DNA from: an uncultured Gemmatimonadales bacterium
GTDB lineage: Bacteria > Gemmatimonadota > Gemmatimonadetes > Longimicrobiales > Gaopeijiaceae
Assembly: GCA_937983085.1 (NCBI GenBank)
Contig: CALJKZ010000177.1
Span: 1 to 20,495, forward strand
Reading direction: 5' to 3'
Length of the DNA: 20,495 nucleotides
Of this stretch, positions 14,155 to 19,969 are shown piece by piece. A program made the position numbers and the translations under genes. The notes under the pieces were generated by a model. The model was not told where the DNA came from. It saw only the letters and a program-made list of their open reading frames with translations, and ran no database searches. Each line of letters starts with the position of its first letter. The first letter of the stretch is position 1.

Positions 14155-14215
14155 TGGAGGGGGGAGGATTTGAACCTCCCGTGCGGTAGCGATCCGCACC
14201 ATCCGGGCGCCCCCC
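14155..14215 (-). ncRNA. Truncated tRNA-Ala(CGC)-like element
   Basis: On the minus strand the segment folds like a tRNA lacking its D-arm. The T-arm is perfect (stem GGAGG/CCTCC, loop TTCAAAT, matching the B-box consensus). A five-base-pair stem TGCGG/CCGCA carries a seven-base loop ATCGCTA with U33 and anticodon CGC (Ala). The ends pair as GGGGGGC with CCCCTCC, six pairs including a G3-U70 wobble, the alanine identity element, followed by discriminator A. The acceptor's seventh pair is a mismatch, the D region is only 10 bases, the variable region only 2, base 37 is U and no CCA is encoded. It may be a degenerate tRNA, a tRNA mimic or a processing signal; a chance resemblance is not excluded. 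Confidence 0.4.
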
Positions 14216-14372
14216 GTGTGCCCGTCGCGTCGAGAGTACAAATCGGAGTCAACGTGAGCCGTCGCTTTCGCGCCGGATTTGCCGTCTTTTCCCCGACCCC
14301 GACCACGGGCGGTTGCCGAAACAACGATCAAGGTTCGCGTCTGGCCGTTACGGTGACTCGCAGACCAACCCA

Positions 14373-14402
14373 CTCGGCTCAAGGTGCGCACCCTTCACCG
14401 AG
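14373..14402 (-). terminator. Candidate hairpin after the ssDNA-binding gene
   Basis: CTCGG (14373-14377) pairs with CCGAG (14398-14402), and inside them AAGG pairs with CCTT around the palindrome GGTGCGCACC. It begins about ten bases after the minus-strand stop codon at 14412. There is no T-run, so full termination is doubtful; attenuation or 3'-end stabilisation is more likely. Confidence 0.4.
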
Positions 14403-14411
14403 CTTGCTTCA

Positions 14412-15344
14412 CTACATCACGTCATCGAGCGACGTGCGCTTCTTGCTCTTGCTCGCGCGACCGCGACGGCGCGGCGCCGGTTCATCGTCCTCCTCGTCGC
14501 CGTCGTCATCGTCGCTGTCGTCATCCTCCTCGACCTTGCGCGACTTCTTGCGACGCGCGGGCGGCTCGTCCTCCTCGTCCTCGTCGCCGTCGTCCTGGTC
14601 GTCATCCTGCGCGACCTTGCGCGACTTCGTCGGCTGCGCCGGCACGTCCTCCTCGTCGTCCTCGTCGTCCTCGGGCGGCGGGGCGGCACGCGACTTCTTC
14701 CGGCGACGCGGCGCCTCGTCATCGGCATCCGGCATGTCGTCGGCATCCTCCAGCGCCTCGAACTCGTCCGACGCCTTCTTGCGCCCGTCCAGCCGCTCAC
14801 CTTCGGCGACCTTCTGGATGTTGTTGAGCGCGAACGCGACACCCTTGTTGCCCTGGTTGTCGTACCAGTACGCCCGCACCGTCGCGCGGATGTGGCACCC
14901 GGCGTAGATCTTCTCCTCCAGGTCATCGACCTCGATCTTCACCGGCTTGCCGGGGTTGTCCGGATCCTCGTAGCGATCGACGGTGCCGGGGCGCCCCACC
15001 GTGCTCGGCTGGATCCACTCGGTGCCGTCGGGGAAGCTGTAGTTCGTGTCGTCCGGATCCTCGTCGTCCATGCTGCGGAACGGCCAGTTGAGCTTGCCGC
15101 TCTCGATCAGCGTCCGCGCCTTCGTGCCCCACTTCGACTCCGCGCACGCGAGCGCCGACTGCTTGAGCGCCTTCAGCTTCGCCTTCGCGTCCTTGTGCTT
15201 CTTCAGCAGTTCCGGCGTGAACGCGATGACCGTGCTGAACTTCGGCTTCGATCCCTTGTTCGTCCCCTGCCGGGCCTCGACCAGATTGGGATAGCTGCAA
15301 ATCCCGATCGGCGTCTGGAGGACCGGCTGCTTCTCCGATGCCAT
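14412..15344 (-). CDS. DUF2815 single-strand DNA-binding protein with charged tail
   Basis: 310 residues. Residues 1-195 match DUF2815, an OB-fold ssDNA-binding family of phages: an N-terminal strand followed by SYPNLVEARQG, KFSTVIAFTPE, and a C-terminal part with GCHIRATVRAYWYDNQGNKGVAFALNNIQKV. It would coat ssDNA at the fork and during recombination. The tail from about 200 to 310 is unusual: alternating blocks of RRKKSR-type basic motifs and long Asp/Glu runs, ending in SLDDVM. Usual SSB tails are short and only acidic. The start has GAGGAG upstream, five bases after the DUF2800 stop. Family confident; the role of the tail is unknown. Confidence 0.88.
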   Translation of the reverse strand: MASEKQPVLQTPIGICSYPNLVEARQGTNKGSKPKFSTVIAFTPELLKKHKDAKAKLKALKQSALACAESKWGTKARTLIESGKLNWPFRSMDDEDPDDTNYSFPDGTEWIQPSTVGRPGTVDRYEDPDNPGKPVKIEVDDLEEKIYAGCHIRATVRAYWYDNQGNKGVAFALNNIQKVAEGERLDGRKKASDEFEALEDADDMPDADDEAPRRRKKSRAAPPPEDDEDDEEDVPAQPTKSRKVAQDDDQDDGDEDEEDEPPARRKKSRKVEEDDDSDDDDGDEEDDEPAPRRRGRASKSKKRTSLDDVM

Positions 15345-15349
15345 GTGGC

Positions 15350-16600
15350 CTACTCCTCGTCTTCCAACGGTTCAAAGTCAGTGACGCCGCTCCGCAGCGC
15401 CTTGGGGTCATCCGCACTGCACAGCACGAACTCGGTGGACTCGGGCCGGACGATCAGCGTCTCGGGGATGTTGATCTTCCGGGCCTTCGCCGCCGCCACC
15501 ACCTGCGCCGGAGTGCGGAGCTTCGGCGTGGTCAGCAGTTCCTTCTCGGGCAAGCCGAGCTTCTTCAGGCGGTTCAACGCCTGGCGTTCGTTCGCCCACT
15601 TCCGGTGCTTCGTCTTCGGCTTCTTCGCGTGCCGGGGCACGTCCCGTCCCGCGTCGATCTCGTGCATGGCGAAGGCGCGGAGCGCGTTGCACCACGACTC
15701 CAGCATCGGCAACGCCTCCAGCGCGTTCGCGAGTTCGTCCGGCGTGAACTCGGTCGGAGGCTTCGGCTCCACCCCCTCGACCAGATCGGAGAACTCCATC
15801 TGTGCCGCCGCGAGCGCGACCTGGCGGTACGTCTGACACGTCGCCTTCGCCTTGCAGAAGACGCACCAATCCCCCGCCTTGCGGCTGGCGGTGCTCTCCT
15901 GTGTGCGGCGGGCGCGATCGAGGAGCAGCTTGCCCCACTGCTTCAGTTCGGACAGCGAGATCACTTCCTCGCTGATATGGGGTTCGCCGTCCTCGTCGTA
16001 CACGCGCGGCTGGACGATCGTCATGCGGATCCACCGAATCCGCTGCGCCATCGCGTAGTTTTCCTTCGCGATCTCCAGCCACACGCCGAGCGCGTACATC
16101 CGAACCTGCGGGTTGTCGGTGGCGACCTTGACGACACCCTTGCCGTACTTGAGATCGACCACTTCCAACATCTGCTGATCCTCGATGTACGCCGCGAAGT
16201 CCGACGTGCCGAACATCGGCAGGGGCGGGCGCAGCGGCGCGAGATCGAACTTCCGCTCCGCCCACACCTTCGTCGCCGTCTTCGCGATCCGGAGGATGAT
16301 CGTGACGTACAGCCGGATCGCCTCGATCATCTCCAGGTTCACGATCACGGGATGGTGCGTGCCATCGACCCGCTCAACGCGGATCTCCGTGCCGTCCCAC
16401 AGGTCGGGATCGCGCTTGTGCACGAACGCCATCTCGGCGAGCGTGTGCGCCGCCGTCCCCTCCAGCGCGAAGACGCTGTCGGTGTCCGGCAATCCCTGTT
16501 CGGCGGTGACGCTGCCGGGGCAGTTCATCCACCGTTCGGCATTCGAGGCGCCGAGCGTCGCGTGCTCGCCCTCGTGGACCGTGATCGTGTTGTCACTCAT
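15350..16600 (-). CDS. DUF2800 nuclease, Cas4/AddB-like
   Basis: 416 residues with a strong ribosome site (AAGGAGG). It matches DUF2800, phage PD-(D/E)XK exonucleases related to Cas4 and AddB. Visible motifs: NCPGS with C27; GTAAH with H52; GTSDFAAY with D134; VVDLKYGKG with D149 and K151; NPQVRMYA with Q165 and Y169; and a C-terminal cluster C246-x2-C249-x5-C255. One early and three late cysteines are the arrangement that holds a 4Fe-4S cluster in Cas4/AddB proteins. The catalytic residues are intact. It probably processes DNA ends for recombination together with the ssDNA-binding protein encoded next. Three bases separate it from the upstream gene. An adaptation role, as for Cas4, is not supported because no CRISPR genes are present. 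Confidence 0.88.
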   Translation of the reverse strand: MSDNTITVHEGEHATLGASNAERWMNCPGSVTAEQGLPDTDSVFALEGTAAHTLAEMAFVHKRDPDLWDGTEIRVERVDGTHHPVIVNLEMIEAIRLYVTIILRIAKTATKVWAERKFDLAPLRPPLPMFGTSDFAAYIEDQQMLEVVDLKYGKGVVKVATDNPQVRMYALGVWLEIAKENYAMAQRIRWIRMTIVQPRVYDEDGEPHISEEVISLSELKQWGKLLLDRARRTQESTASRKAGDWCVFCKAKATCQTYRQVALAAAQMEFSDLVEGVEPKPPTEFTPDELANALEALPMLESWCNALRAFAMHEIDAGRDVPRHAKKPKTKHRKWANERQALNRLKKLGLPEKELLTTPKLRTPAQVVAAAKARKINIPETLIVRPESTEFVLCSADDPKALRSGVTDFEPLEDEE

Positions 16601-16603
16601 GCG

Positions 16604-17188
16604 TCAGTCCTCCTTGCCCTTCTTGCTGCCCTTCTCGTTGCCGTAGAAGAGCATCGCGGCGTAGGCGGCGTTGTACTGGTTCTTCTTCAGGTCACGCAGC
16701 TTGCCGACGCCGAACTTCTCCTCCAGCAGTTCGACCAGCTTCTCGGTGCCGTACTTGGCATCGAACCGCATGGCTTCCGACCGGAGATCTTCGATCGACT
16801 TGAGCGGCTGGCTGTCGTCCTCGTCATCGCCGTCCTCGTCGTCATCGAGGATCGACGCGAGCTTCTTGCTCGACGCCTTCTTCGGCGGGGTCTCCTCCTC
16901 GTCGCCGTCCTCGTCGCCGTCCTCATCCTCGTCGTCCGGCTCCGGCTCGGGCTTCGGTGCGGCCTTCTTGCGGCGACCGCCGCGCTTGGCCCGCTTCTTC
17001 GGCGGCGCGGGCGGCTCGTCCTCGTCGTCATCGCCGTCATCGCCGTCGGTGTCCGGCTCCGCTGCCTTCGTCGGCGCGGGCTTCGCCGCCTTCGGCTTCG
17101 CCGGTTCCCCTGCCCCCGTCATCTTGGCAAGCGCGATCTGTGCCTCGATCGCGTCCTCGATGGTGGAGATCTCGATGGTGATCTTCAT
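16604..17188 (-). CDS. Charge-patterned low-complexity protein with C-terminal helical domain
   Basis: 194 residues from the ATG at 17188, overlapping the SNF2 stop (ATGA) with GGAGG upstream. A short N-terminal helix-strand part (1-28) is followed by a disordered region (29-128) alternating basic blocks (PPKKRAKRGGRRKKAAPK) with Asp/Glu runs. Residues 129-183 form a folded-looking domain (SIEDLRSEAMRFDAKYG, then LVELLEEKFGVGKLRDL), a pattern I recall from C-termini of phage replication or recombination accessory proteins. The composition closely resembles the tail of the ssDNA-binding protein two genes downstream. Its place between a helicase and a nuclease suggests a replication or recombination accessory role. 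No family named with confidence. Confidence 0.75.
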   Translation of the reverse strand: MKITIEISTIEDAIEAQIALAKMTGAGEPAKPKAAKPAPTKAAEPDTDGDDGDDDEDEPPAPPKKRAKRGGRRKKAAPKPEPEPDDEDEDGDEDGDEEETPPKKASSKKLASILDDDEDGDDEDDSQPLKSIEDLRSEAMRFDAKYGTEKLVELLEEKFGVGKLRDLKKNQYNAAYAAMLFYGNEKGSKKGKED

Positions 17189-18528
17189 GCGGCCTCGTCC
17201 TCCCACAGTTGAGATGATTGTTCACCCTTCCGGGCGTTGACGTTTTGCACCCCGACATCGGTGCTGTTTGCCAAGCCGAGCACGTCCACTGGCAACGGCG
17301 TCTGCTTGGCAAGATTGTTGGCCCGCATGACGAACTGAAGGTTGTCATCCGGCGCCCATGACGACTCCGCGAACACGACGCAATCCGCCCGCGAAAGGTC
17401 GATCGACGTGCCGCACGCGGCGAGTTGTCCGAGAAACACGTCGGCCTCCCCGCGCAGCCACGCCTTCTGCATCGCCATCCGCTTCGGCTGCGGCGTCTTC
17501 CCGTCCACGCGCAGCACCCGCAGCTTGGCCTTCTTCAATCCCCGCTCCAGCGCATCGAGCACCGGGTGGTGCCAGGCCCCGAGCAGGACGTGTTCGGCCT
17601 GGCGATCGTCCAGCATGTCGCGGACGTGTTCGACCGCGAGCGGCGCCTTGGCCTCCCCGATCAGCCGCAGCAGCGTCGCGAGCGGCGTGTCGTCCAGCGC
17701 CTTCTCGGCCGCTTCCCCTTCTTCGGTCTCGGGGAACTCCTCACGCGCGATGATCCGGTCGAGCACCCGGCGCACGGCGGGGTTCTTCTCCAGCCGGTGA
17801 ATCGCCGCGAGCGATGCCTTGGGCGTCAGCGTGACGTGCTGCCACACCGGCTTACCACTCGCCGGGTTCACTTCACTGAAGAGCCGCCGTAGCGAGATCT
17901 TCCGGAGGAACCGCTTCAACTCGGGCGCGTGCTCCTCGTTCAAGCCCCAAAAGCGCGGGCCGTAGTCGCCCATCGACCACCGCGTGTAGCGGTCGATGTG
18001 CTCCCGGTAATCGTACGGCCACTCCCACAGCGCGTAGAGATGCGTCCACAGTTCCCCGGCGTTGTTCGGCGCGAGCGTGCCGCTCATGATCCAGACGAGG
18101 CCCGCGTGCGACACGTCGCCGTCGCCTTCGCAGTTGTCCCCGTACAGGAGCATGGTGCTCTTGCTGTCCTGGTTGCGGATCCACTGCGCTTCATCGAGGA
18201 TGAGGATGTCGGGCTTGAACTGCCGGAGGGAGGCTTGCACATCGGCGTTGCGCGTGTAGCGATTGTAACTCTCCACCCACAGCTTGAACGGCCGATCGGG
18301 CGTCCAGATGTCGTGCTGCTCGATCCAGTTGTCCCGGCCGATTGCCTTGCACAAGACCGCGACACGTCGCACGCCGAGTTCGGCAGCGGCGGTCAGTCCT
18401 TGGGCGCACTTCCCCACACGCTGCTCGTCCGCGAGGATGAAGTGCCGGATGTACTCTTCCGGCAACCTCGCGCGAGCAACGAGCGTGTCCCGCCCGACGA
18501 CCTGGTGCGGCTTGAGCGCGTAGGCCAT
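17185..18528 (-). CDS. SNF2-family DNA helicase/translocase, divergent
   Basis: 447 residues. Two RecA-like lobes are visible. Lobe 1 has motif I LADEQRVGKCAQ (32-43), motif II DEAQ (112-115) and motif III SGTLAP (149-154). Lobe 2 ends with motif V-like ACGTSIDLSRADCVVF and motif VI near 398-408. Two substitutions are odd: motif I reads GKC rather than GKT, and motif VI reads RANN where SNF2 proteins have RAHR, so the second arginine is missing. Weak or altered ATP hydrolysis is possible. Phage SNF2 proteins commonly sit in this replication cassette and are thought to translocate on dsDNA. Its start is one base after the regulator's stop and lacks a good ribosome site, suggesting coupling. 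Confidence 0.85.
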   Translation of the reverse strand: MAYALKPHQVVGRDTLVARARLPEEYIRHFILADEQRVGKCAQGLTAAAELGVRRVAVLCKAIGRDNWIEQHDIWTPDRPFKLWVESYNRYTRNADVQASLRQFKPDILILDEAQWIRNQDSKSTMLLYGDNCEGDGDVSHAGLVWIMSGTLAPNNAGELWTHLYALWEWPYDYREHIDRYTRWSMGDYGPRFWGLNEEHAPELKRFLRKISLRRLFSEVNPASGKPVWQHVTLTPKASLAAIHRLEKNPAVRRVLDRIIAREEFPETEEGEAAEKALDDTPLATLLRLIGEAKAPLAVEHVRDMLDDRQAEHVLLGAWHHPVLDALERGLKKAKLRVLRVDGKTPQPKRMAMQKAWLRGEADVFLGQLAACGTSIDLSRADCVVFAESSWAPDDNLQFVMRANNLAKQTPLPVDVLGLANSTDVGVQNVNARKGEQSSQLWEDEAA

Positions 18529-18529
18529 G

Positions 18530-18775
18530 TCAGGAGGCAGCGAGTGCGCGTTCCTTGAGCCGTTCCATCGCCGCGCGAACGCGATCGGCGAGCACCATCG
18601 TCGGGTTCGTCTGGCCCAACTGCCAGCGCGTCACGACGCTGCGTGCGGTGGGGTTCCCGTTGTCGTCGGTCGCCTCCCGGCAGACATCGGCGACCGTGTA
18701 GCCCGAGAGATCGCAGAAGGTCTCGATCGCACCATAGAGCCGCTGACCGGGGGTCAGCTTCTTCGTCTTCGGCAT
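18530..18775 (-). CDS. Small helix-turn-helix-like protein, possible operon regulator
   Basis: 81 residues, first gene after the promoter at 18806-18834. The N-terminus is basic (MPKTKKLTPGQR). Residues about 14-72 look like five helices, with SVVTRWQLGQTNPTMVLADRVRAAMERL (about 46-73, given here only as landmarks) resembling the recognition helix region of Cro/XRE-type proteins, where a tryptophan and a conserved Gly-x-x-x-Pro turn follow. It could bind the inverted repeat overlapping its own promoter. No ribosome site is clear. The fold is an inference from helix pattern; it could instead be a host-transcription modifier. Confidence 0.65.
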   Translation of the reverse strand: MPKTKKLTPGQRLYGAIETFCDLSGYTVADVCREATDDNGNPTARSVVTRWQLGQTNPTMVLADRVRAAMERLKERALAAS

Positions 18776-18805
18776 GTTGTGGTATCCGCGAGGATTGGGG
18801 TGTGC

Positions 18806-18834
18806 ATTCTAGCATAAGGGCTAGAAGCACGCAA
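18806..18834 (-). promoter_or_regulatory. Sigma70-like promoter of the replication operon
   Basis: On the minus strand a -35 box TTGCGT (18829-18834) and a -10 box TAGAAT (18806-18811) are separated by 17 bases. Transcription would start near 18799, about 25 bases before the ATG at 18775. It is correctly placed before the first replication gene. Confidence 0.7.
18807..18826. promoter_or_regulatory. Inverted repeat overlapping the promoter, likely operator
   Basis: TTCTAGC (18807-18813) and GCTAGAA (18820-18826) form a perfect dyad with a six-base spacer. It covers the -10 box and most of the spacer of the promoter, a classic position for a repressor. The adjacent helix-turn-helix-like gene product is the natural candidate. 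Confidence 0.6.
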
Positions 18835-18856
18835 CCCCCGGCCAGGAGGCCGAGGG
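18835..18856 (-). terminator. Candidate hairpin terminator of the structural operon
   Basis: A nine-base-pair GC-rich stem (CCCCCGGCC with GGCCGAGGG, one wobble on the minus strand) and loop AGGA. It directly abuts the -35 box of the replication promoter. On the minus strand it is followed only by TT, so termination may be partial. Confidence 0.5.
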
Positions 18857-18898
18857 CGCGTGCGTCGGAAGGAAGGACATGGCCGTGGCGGTGGGAGC

Positions 18899-18928
18899 GC
18901 CACAGGGCCAATCTAGCGCCCCCGTGGC
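18899..18928 (-). terminator. Candidate stem-loop after the Fn3 gene
   Basis: GCCACAGGG (18899-18907) can pair with CCCCGTGGC (18920-18928) over nine pairs including one wobble. It begins sixteen bases after the Fn3 gene's stop codon on the minus strand. There is no T-run. Together with the hairpin at 18835-18856 it would separate structural from replication transcription. Confidence 0.4.
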
Positions 18929-18943
18929 CCTCCCGCCAGCCCC

Positions 18944-19687
18944 CTACTGCGTCGTGTCGGTGGCCGTGTTCGAATCGGCCGACGCCTGCGTGCTGGTGAG
19001 GCCGACCGCCCGCACGGTGAAGTCGTACTCGGTCGCCGTGGTGAGGCCGGTAATGTCCTTCGTCTCGACCCCGGCCGCGGCCGGCGTGCCGCTCGGCGAG
19101 CCATCGACGTACACCTGGTACTGCACATCGGCGTCGCCGGGCACATCATCCCACGTCACCGTCGCGGTGGTGGCACCCGTGATGAGCACCGCGCAGTTGG
19201 TCGGCGGGGCGGGATCGGTCCACGCCGTGATCGCCGACGTGAGCACCGACAGCGCCTCGTTGAGCACGCTCCGCAGCCGGTAGCTGTACGACGTGTTCGG
19301 CGTGAGCGCCGCATCGTCGTCATCGTAGGTCTCGACCGCATCATCGACGTTGGCGATCAGCACGCCATCGCGATAGACGTTGACCGAATCCTGCGTGGCC
19401 GCGTCGGTCCAGGTGAGGGTGATCTGCGAGGCGGTCTGCGCCGACGTGGCGAGCGACGTGGGCGCCGACGGGGCATTCTGCGCCACCATCTCGGCCTCGA
19501 AGGTGGCCTCGCGCACGACCCGCATCGAGCCATCCGGATCGAGCACGATGTAGTCACCGGGATTGGCGACTTCGTGTCGTCCCCGGCGCGTGCGGATGTG
19601 CGTTGCGGCCGTGACCTTGACCGCGTTCAACGCGTTGCCCCCCTGGAGGACGTACGCGGAGAAGGTGAGATTCGCTGCTTCAGCCAT
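18944..19687 (-). CDS. Phage structural protein with two fibronectin type III domains
   Basis: 247 residues, start supported by AGGAG seven bases upstream. The N-terminal 70 residues contain VTAATHIRTRRG and GDYIVLDPDGSMRVV followed by FEAEM, a small beta domain of a kind I associate with phage virion-surface proteins. Two Fn3 domains follow: about 73-157 (SAPTSLATSAQ, ITLTWTDA, VNVYRDG, PNTSYSYRLRSV) and about 158-247 (ATTATVTWDDV, VQYQVYVDG, GLTTATEYDFTVRAV). Fn3 and Ig-like modules on phage particles are thought to bind carbohydrate on host surfaces. No signal peptide. Probably a decoration or minor tail/head protein; which one cannot be told without the upstream genes. Confidence 0.8.
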   Translation of the reverse strand: MAEAANLTFSAYVLQGGNALNAVKVTAATHIRTRRGRHEVANPGDYIVLDPDGSMRVVREATFEAEMVAQNAPSAPTSLATSAQTASQITLTWTDAATQDSVNVYRDGVLIANVDDAVETYDDDDAALTPNTSYSYRLRSVLNEALSVLTSAITAWTDPAPPTNCAVLITGATTATVTWDDVPGDADVQYQVYVDGSPSGTPAAAGVETKDITGLTTATEYDFTVRAVGLTSTQASADSNTATDTTQ

Positions 19688-19696
19688 GACGAACTC

Positions 19697-19969
19697 CTAG
19701 CGGGGTGGGGCGGATCGGTGACACAGTGCGCAGTGCGCCCCACACTGCGTTGTGTACGGTGAGCAGTCGCATCGCCAGCGCGGCGAGACCTGTTCACCCT
19801 TCGCTTCCTTCTTCCAGCGCCGGATCGTCTGGACGTGGATCTTCAACCGACGTGCCGCTGCGGCGCACGAGTCGAGCTTCGTCGCGAGCGCGAGCGCCCG
19901 CTTGCGCACCGCCGCCGAGTACGTTCTAGCGACCTTCCGTCGCCGCGTTGTAGTAGGCGTCAATCGCAT
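19697..19969 (-). CDS. Helix-turn-helix protein with cysteine-rich C-terminus
   Basis: 90 residues from an ATG with GGAG seven bases upstream, overlapping the previous gene by 44 bases. Residues 14-54 form a homeodomain-like helix-turn-helix (YSAAVRKRALALATKL, then AAAARRLKIHVQTIRRWKK), as in IS3/IS630 transposase N-termini and some small terminase subunits. The C-terminus has C67, C69, C76, C80, C83 and H84, a possible zinc site. No transposase catalytic partner or terminal repeats are nearby. Its stop is merged with the ribosome site of the Fn3 gene (TAGGAGTTC). Role unknown; a DNA-binding accessory protein is likely. Confidence 0.65.
   Translation of the reverse strand: MRLTPTTTRRRKVARTYSAAVRKRALALATKLDSCAAAARRLKIHVQTIRRWKKEAKGEQVSPRWRCDCSPYTTQCGAHCALCHRSAPPR

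Larger units (their letters stand above)
14127..14411 (-). other. Structured 285-base noncoding gap inside the replication operon
   Basis: This is by far the largest gap in a tightly packed operon. No convincing gene is seen on either strand. Besides the tRNA-like element it contains a pairing of CAAATC (14239-14244) with GATTTG (14276-14281) enclosing a small GC stem, and a hairpin at 14373-14402 next to the upstream gene's stop. No clear promoter is visible on the minus strand within it. It may set the relative amounts of ssDNA-binding protein and polymerase by termination or RNA processing. Confidence 0.5.

Noticed and set aside
14155..14215. 3' end of a tmRNA instead of a tRNA-like element
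   Set aside because: The T-arm and G3-U70 pair would fit, but there is no matching 5' tmRNA half, no tag-peptide frame and no long pseudoknot region upstream.
14127..14324. N-terminal extension of the resolvase by 66 codons
   Set aside because: It would read through the tRNA-like element, has no similarity to the family's N-terminus, and the ATG at 14126 fits the endonuclease I length.
14470..14680. Tandem repeat or CRISPR-like array in the GA-rich region
   Set aside because: The short repeats are Asp/Glu codons of the ssDNA-binding protein tail. There are no regular repeat and spacer lengths.
14313..15836. Plus-strand open frame of 507 codons
   Set aside because: Antisense to the ssDNA-binding and DUF2800 genes; the Leu/Val/Arg runs mirror the Asp/Glu codon repeats on the other strand.
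15350..16600. Cas4 of a CRISPR system
   Set aside because: The protein fits phage DUF2800, sits in a replication cassette, and no cas1, cas2 or array is present.
15338..17212. Long plus-strand open frame of 624 codons
   Set aside because: It is antisense to the DUF2800 and low-complexity genes, which have clear motifs and ribosome sites. Its composition (Arg, Leu, Val) is typical of reverse-frame reads in GC-rich DNA.
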